Positions 8,981-17,604 of a stretch of DNA of 64,000 nt are shown here, in pieces. The translations under genes and the position numbers were made by a program. Within the stretch, counting starts at the first letter, position 1. Every line of letters begins with the position of its first letter. Under the pieces are notes generated by a model. The model had not been told where the DNA came from and made no database searches. It saw nothing but the letters and a program-made list of their open reading frames with translations. Source of the DNA: Nocardia acidivorans NBRC 108247 (GTDB taxonomy: Bacteria; Actinomycetota; Actinomycetes; Mycobacteriales; Mycobacteriaceae); NCBI RefSeq assembly GCF_001625085.1, contig NZ_BDAW01000013.1, forward strand, positions 124,001 through 188,000, given 5' to 3'.

Positions 8981-9871
8981 TTGACCGAACTGGCCTCCAG
9001 CGCAACCGCATCCAGCGCGGATTGCACCGCCTCTCCCCCGACGCGGCGCGTAGTGCAGACCATCGAACTGCTCTCCCGCCATCCCGCCGAGCATCTGTCA
9101 CTCGCGCAGATCGTGCGGGCCACCGGCATGTCCCGGGCCACGGCGCACGCGGTGCTGACTCAGCTCACCGCCGACGGCTGGACCATTCGCGACGGCGACG
9201 GCAATTACTGCCTGGGACTGGGCTTGATGACGGTGGCCCGCCGCGCCGAGGCGGCCTTCCCGCTGCGCAGACTGGCCGCCGAGGCCTTGCGCGGCCTGGC
9301 CGGCTCGCTCGGCATGCCCGCGTTTCTGGCTGAGCGCGAGAGCGATTCGATCGTCATCACCGAGGTGATCGGCACGCCATCGGTGCCGTGGATGCGCGCC
9401 GGACGCCACATTCCGTTCGTACCGCCGGTGTGTCGCGAATTCATCGCCTGGGCGCCGCCCACCGCCCGGGCCGAATGGCTGGCCGCCGCCGAACCCATCC
9501 ATCGCCCCCGCCTGAAGCTGGTGCTCGATGCGATTCGCAGCCGCGGCTATTCGGTGGAGCGCCTCGCCGACGACTCCGCGCCCATGCTGGAAGCCCTTAC
9601 CGCACTGCGTCATTCACCGGTCACGGACCCGCTCCGGCATCGCCTGAGCGCCATGATCACCGAACTCATCACCATCGACTATCTCCCGGACGAACTGGGC
9701 GAGCACAATGCGGTGGTCTCGGTGGCCGCCCCCATCTTCGGCGCGGACGGCGAGGTGGTGGCCTCCCTGGTGGTCTGCCCCGACACCCAGCTCCCGGCCG
9801 CGCGGCTGGTCGAATTGGCCGAGGCCACCGTGGCCACCGCGACAACGGTCGGCGCTGCGGTCCATCGCTGA
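8981..9871 (+). CDS. IclR family transcriptional regulator
   Basis: 296 residues from a TTG at 8981 preceded by GAGGA. The N-terminal winged helix-turn-helix runs TRRVVQTIELLSRHPAEHLSLAQIV and then MSRATAHAVLTQL (about residues 22-65). The C-terminal effector domain includes FGADGEVVASLVV, typical of IclR regulators. It is transcribed away from cysD with a palindrome between them, so it may control the sulfation operon, itself, or both. No effector is predictable; the central part is not one of the well-known aromatic-acid responders. Confidence 0.83.
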   Translation: MTELASSATASSADCTASPPTRRVVQTIELLSRHPAEHLSLAQIVRATGMSRATAHAVLTQLTADGWTIRDGDGNYCLGLGLMTVARRAEAAFPLRRLAAEALRGLAGSLGMPAFLAERESDSIVITEVIGTPSVPWMRAGRHIPFVPPVCREFIAWAPPTARAEWLAAAEPIHRPRLKLVLDAIRSRGYSVERLADDSAPMLEALTALRHSPVTDPLRHRLSAMITELITIDYLPDELGEHNAVVSVAAPIFGADGEVVASLVVCPDTQLPAARLVELAEATVATATTVGAAVHR

Positions 9872-9909
9872 TCGAGCCGCGCGCGCCCGGGCTCCGGCAG
9901 AATCGAGCG

Positions 9910-10443
9910 ATGGACACGATCGCATCCCGGGAGATCTACTCGAATCGCTGGATCACGCTCCGTGAGGACGTCATTCGCCACGACAATGGCGAGAGCGGTA
10001 TCTACGCGCATATCGACAAGTCCGACTTCGCCATTATCGTGCCGTTCGACGGCGACCGCTTCCACCTGGTGGAGCAGTTCAGATACCCATTGCGGCAACG
10101 CTGTTGGGAATTCCCGGGCGGTTCGGTGCCGGGCGCGCGGGAGTTCGATCCGCTCGCGGTCGCTCGACAGGAATTGCGCGAGGAGACCGGGCTGCGCGCG
10201 GGCGAACTCACCTATCTCGGCAAGCTCGCCGCCGCCCCGGCGACGAGCAACCACTACGGCCACGTGGTTCTGGCCACCGACCTCACCGAGGGCGAGCCCG
10301 AGCGCGAGCCAACGGAGCAGGATATGCGCGCCGCCTGGTTCACCCGCGCCGAGCTGGAATCGATGATCGCCGACGGCGTGATCGTCGATTCGCACAGTGT
10401 CGCCGCCTATATGCTGCTGCTCCTGCACGAGCGCAAGAGCTGA
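9910..10443 (+). CDS. Nudix hydrolase (ADP-ribose pyrophosphatase-like)
   Basis: 177 residues from the ATG at 9910; an in-frame extension upstream overlaps the IclR gene and is not coding. After a beta-rich N-terminus (FAIIVPFDGDRFHLVEQFRYP) comes WEFPGGSVPGARE and ARQELREETGL, a Nudix box with one extra residue between its glutamate and the REL-type helix. The context resembles ADP-ribose pyrophosphatases, which cleave nucleoside diphosphate-X bonds using Mg2+ held by the EE pair. It starts 38 nt after the regulator stop on the same strand and could be co-transcribed. Confidence 0.85.
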   Translation: MDTIASREIYSNRWITLREDVIRHDNGESGIYAHIDKSDFAIIVPFDGDRFHLVEQFRYPLRQRCWEFPGGSVPGAREFDPLAVARQELREETGLRAGELTYLGKLAAAPATSNHYGHVVLATDLTEGEPEREPTEQDMRAAWFTRAELESMIADGVIVDSHSVAAYMLLLLHERKS

Positions 10444-10491
10444 GCCGCGGTCGGCGGCGAGTTACGCACCACCAGACCGGTTTCGAGGCGA

Positions 10492-10923
10492 TCAGCCGGG
10501 CTGATTCACCCCGCCCGCGTGGGAAATGAGCCCCGCGACCACCCGGGGAAAGTCCGCGGTGATCTGCGGGCCGATCTCCGGCCCGGCGGTATCGGCCGCG
10601 GGGCCGGTGATCTCGGTCCGATAGGTGACCCGGGTCCGCCCGTTCCCCAGCGGGGTCAGCCGATGTTCGGTGCGGATCTCGATCCCCTCGTCCACGAAGA
10701 CATCGCACCACAGCTCCCCGTCGACGATCTCCGCGAATCGCAGCTGTACCGTGTCACCGTCGGGCGAGGTCATCCGAAATGTCGTCCCGACCGCGAAAGG
10801 CCCGTCCAGCTCGAAGCTTTCGATACCCGGATTCCACTCCGGCCACCGATTCGGATCCGACCAGCTGCGCCACAGCGCATCCGCGTCGACGGTGGTCTCG
10901 GCGCTGAATTCGTATTCCCACAT
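10492..10923 (-). CDS. SRPBCC (START/AHA1-like) family protein
   Basis: 143 residues from the ATG at 10923, preceded by an excellent AGGAG 7 nt away; longer in-frame extensions lack coding character. The sequence starts MWEYEFSAETTVDADALWRS and WPEWNPGIESFELDG, the usual opening of helix-grip polyketide-cyclase/dehydrase-like proteins. It continues with alternating beta strands and ends in a long helix. Such proteins bind a hydrophobic ligand in a central cavity; no catalytic residue can be named. It converges with the Nudix gene and diverges from the L,D-transpeptidase. Confidence 0.8.
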   Translation of the reverse strand: MWEYEFSAETTVDADALWRSWSDPNRWPEWNPGIESFELDGPFAVGTTFRMTSPDGDTVQLRFAEIVDGELWCDVFVDEGIEIRTEHRLTPLGNGRTRVTYRTEITGPAADTAGPEIGPQITADFPRVVAGLISHAGGVNQPG

Positions 10924-11128
10924 GCAGTACTCCTGAGCTCGGATCCGCTTCGACCCGGACAGTAATCGGTGCGCGCGATACACGCCGATTCTCCCGCGTG
11001 GCGATTCCGCACGAATCCCCGCCATGCGCTTATAAGATGCACTGATAGTTCCCATGCATGACCACGAGGCGGTCGACAGAACCGCCATCGCGCAACACTG
11101 CGCCCTGGATGAGCGAGGTTGGAACGTC

Positions 11129-11650
11129 ATGAGCGGCAATCAATTCCGTAAGCGATCGGCCGGTACCGCGGTACTCACCGGAATGGCGTCGGCGGCCCTG
11201 GCCATGTCCGGCGTCGCACAGGCCGAACCGCTATGGCCCGGCGGCCCCGATGTCCCCGGCGTCCCGGCGATTATTCAGCCCCCGGCCCCCGCGCCGGTGG
11301 TAGCGCCCTGCACCTCCGAGGGCGCGCGGGTGTGTATGAGCCTGTCCGAGAACGAGGCCTGGCTCATGGAGAACGGCAAGGTCATCTACGGCCCCACCCC
11401 GATCTCCCACGGCCGCCCCGGGTTCGAGACGCCCCCCGGCGTCTTCCACGTGGCCTCCAAAAAGGAGTACCACTGGTCGACCATGCACAATGCCGAGATG
11501 AAGTGGGCCGTGTTCTTCAACGGTGATATCGCCACCCATATCGGCCCGATCGAAGAGAAGTCACACGGCTGCATCCGCATGACCCCCGAAGGCGCGGAAA
11601 CCCTCTACCGCTGGGTCTCCCCCGGCGATGTCATCGAGGTGGTGCGCTAG
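11129..11650 (+). CDS. L,D-transpeptidase (YkuD domain), secreted
   Basis: 173 residues from the ATG at 11129, with an AGG-containing site upstream. A Sec-type signal peptide (basic FRKRSAG, a hydrophobic stretch, cleavage near AQAEP) is followed by a Pro-rich linker and a small YkuD catalytic domain. The active site is seen as ISHGRPGFETPPGVF and, near the end, SHGCIRMT, whose cysteine is the nucleophile. It should form or edit 3-3 cross-links in peptidoglycan outside the membrane. It is short, with no Ig-like domain as in LdtMt2, so it resembles single-domain exported YkuD proteins. A strong hairpin terminator follows. Confidence 0.9.
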   Translation: MSGNQFRKRSAGTAVLTGMASAALAMSGVAQAEPLWPGGPDVPGVPAIIQPPAPAPVVAPCTSEGARVCMSLSENEAWLMENGKVIYGPTPISHGRPGFETPPGVFHVASKKEYHWSTMHNAEMKWAVFFNGDIATHIGPIEEKSHGCIRMTPEGAETLYRWVSPGDVIEVVR

Positions 11651-11663
11651 TTCGCGACGGTGC

Positions 11664-11699
11664 CACTCATGGCGGCGCGGAATTCGCCCGCCATGAGTG
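11664..11699 (+). terminator. Hairpin terminator after the L,D-transpeptidase gene
   Basis: CACTCATGGCGG pairs perfectly with CCGCCATGAGTG (12 bp, 12-nt loop), starting 13 nt after the stop codon. Confidence 0.7.
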
Positions 11700-11829
11700 C
11701 CCTCCCGCCGCGGTGTCGATCCCTCAGCTTCCCAATCGCGGAAACCCGACATTCACGGCGGACAATGGTCACGGCTTCGAGTGATCATGTCGAAGCGGAA
11801 GAACAGCCGACTCGACGGCAGGACGCAAG

Positions 11830-12414
11830 TTGACCATTGCGGAGCGTTTCCCCCTCATCCAAGCCCGGGAGCGGCACACACCCGGTATCGCCCAGGCCCT
11901 CCACGATGGCGCGGCATATTCGTACCGACATATGCCTGTGAAGAAGGGAATGCCGGGACTGGATGGGTTCCTGGCACGGTTCCGGGATACGAAGAACAGT
12001 CAATACCGACGCCTCGTGAACGATCCAAGGTATCGAATCTTCGTGTATGAGCCGCCGGACGGGGGCGTCGGCGGCGTAGGTTCCATCCGATTCGATCCGG
12101 GGAACACCGCGTATTGGGACATATGGCACACCAGAGCGGACTTCGTCGGGCGCGGAACAGGTCTCGGGACAATGCTGCTGTATCGGTCCCTGTTCGAAGT
12201 ACGCGATGTGGAAATGATGTGGGGGATCACGTCGGTGAACGCGTCGACGTTTCCGAGAATGCTGGCGATGGGATGGGAGGCGGTGTGCCCGCTGCTGGAT
12301 ACACCGGCCCCCATGCGGGAGTACGGAATCGACAATCCGCAGCAACGGATCGAGATTCGTCGCCCGGCGCTGTTGCGTCGTCTGGAGGTGCTGCGCGAGC
12401 GGGTGGGACTGTGA
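11830..12414 (+). CDS. GNAT-like acyltransferase next to the RiPP genes
   Basis: 194 residues from a TTG at 11830 with AGGA 8 nt upstream. The middle holds an acetyl-CoA-loop-like segment, FVGRGTGLGTMLLYRSLF (about residues 97-114), followed by ITSVNASTFPRMLAMGWE, which has the form of GNAT motifs A and B. The protein is otherwise not recognised. Its stop lies only 7 nt from the stop of the HExxH gene on the other strand. It may modify or detoxify the peptide product, but the opposite orientation means it may simply be a neighbour. Confidence 0.6.
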   Translation: MTIAERFPLIQARERHTPGIAQALHDGAAYSYRHMPVKKGMPGLDGFLARFRDTKNSQYRRLVNDPRYRIFVYEPPDGGVGGVGSIRFDPGNTAYWDIWHTRADFVGRGTGLGTMLLYRSLFEVRDVEMMWGITSVNASTFPRMLAMGWEAVCPLLDTPAPMREYGIDNPQQRIEIRRPALLRRLEVLRERVGL

Positions 12415-12421
12415 GCGAGGT

Positions 12422-14191
12422 TCAATCGCCGACGGGCGAGAGCCAGCGCAGCAGGTCGAGGATCTCGGCCTCGGGACCTATCTCGGCGTACAGCCCGGCA
12501 ACGACTTCGCCTCGCTCGCTGAGGGTTTCGAAAAGCTTGCCGCCGAAGACCCGCTGCCCGGCCAAGATCAGCCCCGCCCACGCCTGCGGGCGCAGCGGAT
12601 CGGCGCGCAGCTCGCGGGCATACAGCGCCAGCGCCTCGGTCGGATAGCCGGCCAGGTATGCCCGGTCTCCTTCCGGCTGCCCGGGTGTCGCCAGCGCTGC
12701 CGCCGCCCCGGGGTCGACCGCCTTCAATTGCGCCGCCAACGGCAGACCGCGATAGCGCTCGGGGACACGTTCGGGGGCGATGAATGCGGCGGTGGGTAGA
12801 TCTGGACCTGGCGGCCGGCGAGCCCACCAGCGCGCGGCCAATTCGGCGATCGCGGCGGGGTCCGGTTCCAGATTGCGAATACGCCAGAAGGTCCGGTGCG
12901 CGGTGATCGTCTCGGCGGCGACCTGCCGGGCCGCGAGGGGCACGCTCTCGTGCCGCCAGGGCGACATCGCGTCGGCGAGAGCACGCAGGAATCGGTCGCC
13001 CGCCGCGGTGAGCAGACCGGAGGTCATTGCCTGCTCGACGGCCGCTGCCAGCTGGATCCGGCCCAGTTCGAATTCGGCGTGCGTCTGTGTCGAACCGTGG
13101 CACTCCGAATGCCGGTGCACCCGCCAGAAGTCGGTGACTCCATGGAAGGCGTAGATCCCATGCAGCAGACCGGATATCGGCCGCGGGTCAGCGCGCCATG
13201 GTGCGTAGAACCGGCAGGCGGAATCGGGGGTGAACAGCTCGATCTGATCGGTCAGCAGGCCGAATTTGGTGTGCTGGATTTCGTGAATCATGGTGAGTGC
13301 GAGCTGACAGGAGTCGGCGGGTGCGGTGGTGTAGACGCAGCCCAATCCGTTCCAGGCGGTATGGCTGGTGCCGGCCGCCTGCGGCCGTGCGCTCAGCGGT
13401 GTCACGCTGGTCAGGCAGGCGCGCATGGGTGTGAGGTATTCATCGAAGTCTGCGCGGAGCAGTTGCCAGGCAGCGGTGAAGTCGCACTGCCACCGTTCGG
13501 CCTCGGTGGTGGTCAACCGCAGCCCATCGGTCCCGGACTGGAGGACACGGAAGGGGTCCAGGTCGTCGAGCCAGATCCGCGGCTCACCGGGGGATGCGCG
13601 CAGCCATCGCATGGGCAACCAGTCCGGATGGGATTCATCGGTTCGCGAGGCGATCCGCAGCGACCCGCCCGGCCAGCTGAAACGCAGTGCACCGCAGGCA
13701 CTCCAGGCGATATCGCACCGCCCGTGATGACCCGTCTCCCCCAGCTTGGCCAGACCGAGGTTCGGGAGCACGACCGCACCATTGCGAATGACCAGTCGCG
13801 CTGTCCCTTCGGCGTGACAGGCGATCTGCGCGGCCACCGCGAGCCAGCCGAGATAGGCGCAGTCGGCCCACAGCGGGATCACCGAATCATCGGAACTACC
13901 TGCGGCCCGGCGCAATACGCGGCTGAGCCACGCACCGGTGTTCGGATAGGCCAGCATGGAGGCGACGATGTCCGGGTGCTCGGATTGGAGGGCGGCCAAG
14001 CTCTCGTATGCGGCGGGCAATCCAGACAGCTCGGCGGTCTCGTCATCGACGGTGGTGAGCAACTGGCGCAGCAGAATCACGCGCATGGTGATCAGGCCGT
14101 CGGTGAGGGCCGCGATACTCGCGGCCGTACCGTGGCCCGAGCTCAAATCCGCGGTGATGTCCGCTCTCTCGTGCACGGGTACGGTGATCAT
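12422..14191 (-). CDS. HExxH-motif RiPP-modifying protein (TIGR04267-like; aKG-HExxH peptide beta-hydroxylase type)
   Basis: 589 residues from the ATG at 14191, which has AAGGA just upstream; a GTG at 14215 lacks one. The key motif is MIHEIQHTKFG, with HExxH at about residues 303-307. Histidines in LLHGIYAFHGV about 40 residues later could complete a metal site. The C-terminal part is helical and repeat-like. Proteins with this 'HEXXH motif' domain occur beside FxsB-type radical SAM maturases, and members have recently been described as 2-oxoglutarate-dependent peptide hydroxylases. It lies 35 nt behind the maturase gene. The hydroxylase role is inferred from family and context. Confidence 0.8.
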   Translation of the reverse strand: MITVPVHERADITADLSSGHGTAASIAALTDGLITMRVILLRQLLTTVDDETAELSGLPAAYESLAALQSEHPDIVASMLAYPNTGAWLSRVLRRAAGSSDDSVIPLWADCAYLGWLAVAAQIACHAEGTARLVIRNGAVVLPNLGLAKLGETGHHGRCDIAWSACGALRFSWPGGSLRIASRTDESHPDWLPMRWLRASPGEPRIWLDDLDPFRVLQSGTDGLRLTTTEAERWQCDFTAAWQLLRADFDEYLTPMRACLTSVTPLSARPQAAGTSHTAWNGLGCVYTTAPADSCQLALTMIHEIQHTKFGLLTDQIELFTPDSACRFYAPWRADPRPISGLLHGIYAFHGVTDFWRVHRHSECHGSTQTHAEFELGRIQLAAAVEQAMTSGLLTAAGDRFLRALADAMSPWRHESVPLAARQVAAETITAHRTFWRIRNLEPDPAAIAELAARWWARRPPGPDLPTAAFIAPERVPERYRGLPLAAQLKAVDPGAAAALATPGQPEGDRAYLAGYPTEALALYARELRADPLRPQAWAGLILAGQRVFGGKLFETLSERGEVVAGLYAEIGPEAEILDLLRWLSPVGD

Positions 14192-14226
14192 GCTGTCCTT
14201 GTCATGAGTGAACACGGTGGGCGGCC

Positions 14227-15465
14227 TCAGCTGCGCGGTGTCGTTCGCGCGGCGTCGGCCGTCAGCGCCTCGAGATCGACGCGCAGCCTTGATTCGATAT
14301 GGGTGATGAGCGCGGTCAGGTCGGCGCAGTACACGGACGGGTTCCGGAATCCGGCGTCCTGCCGGTAGCGGTGCACGTAGTGGCCGCCACCGCAGACCTT
14401 ATGGATCGAGCACGCGCGGCAGGTGTCGCTCAGTGCGGTGACACCGATCTGGCGCGCCACGATCGACGGCTCCCAGAGCGCGAGATCCAGTGGATTCCCG
14501 ATGCCCCGCACCGGAATTCGAGCGGCTCCGGCGAAGGCCGACTTCAATTCGTCGACCTGTTCGAGCGATCCGTCGGTCTCGACGACCGCGAGGCGGACCG
14601 GTTCCATACCGACGGTCTCCGAATGCGCCCGACCGCCCAGCAGCAGCGCGATGATATCGCCGAAGAGCCGGACGGTGGTCTCCGATTCCGGGGCGTCGTA
14701 CCAGCGGTCGAAGATCGGGATGAGCCAGTCGGCATACGGTGTCGACCGATCGGGTCCGCGCCCGGGCGGAGGAGTGGTCCAATTGCCGTGCGGCATCAGA
14801 AAATCCATGGCGGGCGGTGCGAAGCGCAGCATTGCCTCGTAGGTCCGCACGGGATCATTGGCCAGGTCGATCGTAGCGAGCAAACCGGAGAACAGGTGCC
14901 GCCACCGCGGAGTCAGCAGCTGCTCCAGACCGGCGACCACGCGGGCGTAGCTGCCGCGCCCCTGCCGATCGACCCGATGCCGATCATGCTCGATCTCCCC
15001 GCCGTCGAGGCTGACCCCGACGCCGACGTTCCAGCGATCGCAGATACTCAGGACGTCCTGGTCGATCAGTACCCCATTGGTCTGAATACCCAAGCGCACC
15101 TTGGTGATCGGATCCAGCACCGACCGCGCGGTTCGCGCGAAGAACTCCAGATCACCGGCGCCGACGAGCAAGGGTTCGCCACCGTGCAGAACGAGATCGA
15201 GCTCCGGCAGCTTGTACCGCGTGACATGCGATGCGATCATGCGGCAGGTATCGAGGAAGATCTCGCGTTCCATCGCCTTGGGCTTGGAGCGCCAGCTCTG
15301 ATCCGCCATCTCGTACATGTAGCAGTAGTCGCAGGCCAAGTTGCAGCGGCCGTGGATCTTGATCACGAACTCGTTGAACGCCAGCGGACGCCACCCACCG
15401 CGACGCACCGCGGCGAAGTCCGATCCCCATCCATCCCACGGCAATTCACCAGGTTGCGACGACAC
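14227..15465 (-). CDS. fxsB: Radical SAM/SPASM RiPP maturase, FxsB type
   Basis: 412 residues from the GTG at 15465, chosen because GAGAGGA sits 8 nt upstream; an ATG at 15504 has no such site. The radical SAM motif CNLACDYCY (C41, C45, C48) binds the catalytic 4Fe-4S cluster. GGEP (about 95-98) is the SAM-binding segment and QTNGVL a further hallmark. The C-terminal SPASM-like region holds DTCRACSIHKVCGGGHYVHRY (C349, C352, C358) and a later VYC. FxsB-like enzymes close carbon-carbon cyclophane links between an aromatic side chain and a nearby residue. It lies between the precursor and the HExxH gene, so the cluster logic is clear, but the cross-link formed is inference. Confidence 0.88.
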   Translation of the reverse strand: MSSQPGELPWDGWGSDFAAVRRGGWRPLAFNEFVIKIHGRCNLACDYCYMYEMADQSWRSKPKAMEREIFLDTCRMIASHVTRYKLPELDLVLHGGEPLLVGAGDLEFFARTARSVLDPITKVRLGIQTNGVLIDQDVLSICDRWNVGVGVSLDGGEIEHDRHRVDRQGRGSYARVVAGLEQLLTPRWRHLFSGLLATIDLANDPVRTYEAMLRFAPPAMDFLMPHGNWTTPPPGRGPDRSTPYADWLIPIFDRWYDAPESETTVRLFGDIIALLLGGRAHSETVGMEPVRLAVVETDGSLEQVDELKSAFAGAARIPVRGIGNPLDLALWEPSIVARQIGVTALSDTCRACSIHKVCGGGHYVHRYRQDAGFRNPSVYCADLTALITHIESRLRVDLEALTADAARTTPRS

Positions 15466-15513
15466 GGCGCAGGTCCTCTCATATGATGCGCGGGCCCGAC
15501 CCATGGCCGAGGA

Positions 15514-15551
15514 ATCCGTGGACAGCTCCGCGCGCCGATACGTCCACGGAT
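15514..15551 (-). other. Intercistronic hairpin between precursor and maturase genes
   Basis: ATCCGTGGAC pairs with GTCCACGGAT (10 bp, 18-nt loop) in the 103-nt gap after the precursor stop. A partial terminator or RNA-stabilising stem here would let the peptide be made in excess over its enzymes, as is common in RiPP operons. Confidence 0.5.
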
Positions 15552-15568
15552 CCTTCGATCGACTCGAA

Positions 15569-15721
15569 CTAGACCGACGAGCCGATGAACGAATTGAACT
15601 TGCCGGTGGCGCTCTCTCCCGTCTCGGTGAGGTGACGCTTCAGCGCCGCGCGCAGCGCGGGTCCGGCATCGGCCATCAGATGTTCCGAGCTGAGTTCTGC
15701 GAGTTCGGCGAGATTGCCCAT
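15569..15721 (-). CDS. RiPP precursor peptide, FxSxx-COOH-related (variant C-terminus)
   Basis: 50 residues from the ATG at 15721, with GGAAG about 7 nt upstream. The leader is acidic and helical (NLAELAELSSEHLMADAG, then a basic ALKRH). The C-terminus after a Thr/Ser/Gly linker reads KFNSFIGSSV. Precursors for FxsB maturases normally end in F-x-S-x-x; here F-N-S-F-I is followed by four more residues, while the last five (I-G-S-S-V) keep only the serine. It is the first gene before the radical SAM enzyme. Size, position, ribosome site and core composition together support a genuine precursor too short for many gene callers. Confidence 0.75.
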   Translation of the reverse strand: MGNLAELAELSSEHLMADAGPALRAALKRHLTETGESATGKFNSFIGSSV

Positions 15722-15929
15722 GGCACATCTTCCTTTCGTGAGGTGTACTCGAATCCCGCGATCACGCAGCGCCGATTCACGGGCCATCGCGTACGGGAAT
15801 TGGATTTCGAACCGGGGAATCGAATGCCATCCCGGCATGCCCGAACGTAGCACGCTCGACGAAAAACCCCTGGTAGTTGCCTCCCACCAGTGAGAATCGA
15901 CCGGCTACAACGGATCTCGTCGCCCGATC

Positions 15930-16676
15930 TCACCAGGGCAGTCGGCCGTAACCACCCTGCTCGTCCCACTCATAGCCCCAGAGTTGGCCCGAGGGGCCGT
16001 CTTCCGGCAGGGTCGCGAGGTACACCGACGGTTCCGCGCCCTGCGCCGGGGTGCGGAAGCCGGTGTGGTGATTGAGGTCGGTGGCGCAGTAGCCGGGATT
16101 GGCGGCATTGACCTTGATCGGGGTGCCCCAGAATTCCTTGGCATACATGGCGGTCACCATATTCAGGGCCGTTTTGGAGGAGGGATAGGAGATCGCGGCC
16201 ATCTGCCACATCGGACCTTCGGGGTTCATCATCAGTTCCAGCGACCCGACCTCGCTGGAAACGTTCACAATGCGGGCGGCCTCCGCGCGGCGCAGCAGCG
16301 GGAGCAGTGCGTTGGTGACCGCCACCACCCCGAAGACGTTGGTCTCGTAAACCTGGCGCAGGGTCGCCACCGTGGTCGAGGAGGGTTTGCCATCGAAATC
16401 CAGGGCGCCGGTGATACCGGCATTGTTGATCAGGATGTCGAGGCTGCCGAATTCGGAGTCGATCCACTCCGCGGCGCGGGCGATCGAGTCCGCGTCGGTG
16501 ACATCGAGGTGGACGAAATGCGCCTGTGCGCCTTCGGCTTTCAGTGTCTCGACGGCGGCCTGGCCGAGATCCTTGTCCCGGGCCGCCATGAGCACGGTGA
16601 TATCGCGGGCGGCGAGTTGGCGGGCGGTTTCGAAGCCGATGCCCTTATTGGCTCCGGTAATGAGCGCTGTGGTCAT
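15930..16676 (-). CDS. SDR family oxidoreductase (carbonyl-reductase-like)
   Basis: 248 residues from the ATG at 16676. The NADP loop ITGANKGIGFETARQL opens the protein, DVTDADS and NNAG follow, and the active site comprises the serine of IVNVSSEVG and YPSSKTAL. The NPGYCATDLN segment is typical of plant/bacterial carbonyl reductases. It should use NADPH to reduce a carbonyl compound. It is divergently transcribed from an MmyB-type regulator with 86 bp between them, an arrangement very common in actinobacteria in which the regulator controls the SDR gene. Confidence 0.9.
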   Translation of the reverse strand: MTTALITGANKGIGFETARQLAARDITVLMAARDKDLGQAAVETLKAEGAQAHFVHLDVTDADSIARAAEWIDSEFGSLDILINNAGITGALDFDGKPSSTTVATLRQVYETNVFGVVAVTNALLPLLRRAEAARIVNVSSEVGSLELMMNPEGPMWQMAAISYPSSKTALNMVTAMYAKEFWGTPIKVNAANPGYCATDLNHHTGFRTPAQGAEPSVYLATLPEDGPSGQLWGYEWDEQGGYGRLPW

Positions 16677-16718
16677 ACGAGAAGCATTGCCCCGGCGGCG
16701 GGATCCGAGGGAGGACCA

Positions 16719-16730
16719 GGTTGTACCACC
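16719..16730 (+). repeat. GGTTGTACCACC, copy 1, in the SDR/regulator promoter region
   Basis: This 12-mer lies between the divergent SDR and regulator genes and recurs exactly at 17692-17703 after the regulator stop. It may be a regulator binding site. Confidence 0.35.
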
Positions 16731-16762
16731 CGGACCGCACCTCAATGACCGACACTGGAGCA

Positions 16763-17596
16763 ATGGCGGATCGAAACGCACTGGCCGAATTCCTGCGCAC
16801 CCGGCGAAATCGATTGCGGCCCAGCGATGTCGGACTGCCCGACGGCAGCAACCGGCGGCTGCCCGGCCTGCGGCGGCAGGAGGTCGCGCAGTTGGCGGGC
16901 ATCTCCGTGGACTACTACATCCGCATCGAACAGGCACGCGGGGCGAAACCGTCACGGCAGGTGCTGACGGCGCTGGCGCGGGCGATGATGATGACCGCCG
17001 ATGAGCGCGACTACCTGTTCCGCATGGGCGGGGAGCATCCGCCCACCGTGGCCGGACCCGATCGCACCGTGCCCCGATCGGTGCGAATCATGCTCGATAC
17101 GCTCGGCTCGCCCGCGTATGTGGTGGACGCCAGCTATGAGATCCTCGCCTGGAATCGCAGCGCCATCCCGTTCATCGGCGATCTGGACGCCACACCGCAG
17201 CACGAGCGCAATATGGTCCGCTGGATGTTCAGCCAGCCCACCGACCATCCGCGCCTGTCGGAGCCGGACACCCTGAACTTCCTGCGCTCCACCGTGGCCG
17301 ACCTGCGCGTGGCCTACGCCCGCTACCCGGGCAATCCGGAACTGGCCCGGCTGATCACCGAATTGCTCGGCACCGCACCGCATTTCGCCGCGATGTGGAA
17401 CTCCCACGATGTGGAGGTCCGGCGGGCCCATCACAAGCGCATCGACCATCCCGATCTCGGCGTGGTCGAATTCGAATGCCAGGTCCTGCATGTCGCCGAT
17501 ACCGATCAGCGGATGATCGTCTACTGCGCGACGCCGGGCACCCGCACCGCCGAGGTGTTCCGCGATCTCGCGAGCCTTACCGCGGAACCGAGGTGA
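16763..17596 (+). CDS. XRE-type regulator with MmyB-like ligand domain
   Basis: 277 residues from the ATG at 16763 (GGAG just upstream). A TTG at 16721 with a strong GAGGGAGGA site would add 14 residues and cannot be excluded. The N-terminal helix-turn-helix is typical: LAEFLRTRRNRLRP, then LPGLRRQEVAQLAGISVDYYIRIEQAR. The C-terminal MmyB/MltR-like PAS-type domain contains YVVDASYEILAWNRSA and ends with RMIVYCATPGT. Such proteins usually repress or activate the divergent oxidoreductase gene in response to a small hydrophobic ligand. Confidence 0.88.
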   Translation: MADRNALAEFLRTRRNRLRPSDVGLPDGSNRRLPGLRRQEVAQLAGISVDYYIRIEQARGAKPSRQVLTALARAMMMTADERDYLFRMGGEHPPTVAGPDRTVPRSVRIMLDTLGSPAYVVDASYEILAWNRSAIPFIGDLDATPQHERNMVRWMFSQPTDHPRLSEPDTLNFLRSTVADLRVAYARYPGNPELARLITELLGTAPHFAAMWNSHDVEVRRAHHKRIDHPDLGVVEFECQVLHVADTDQRMIVYCATPGTRTAEVFRDLASLTAEPR

Positions 17597-17604
17597 GATA
17601 GCGC

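Noticed and set aside
9388..9909. In-frame N-terminal extension of the Nudix gene
   Set aside because: It overlaps the IclR gene and has no coding character; a plausible start is at 9910.
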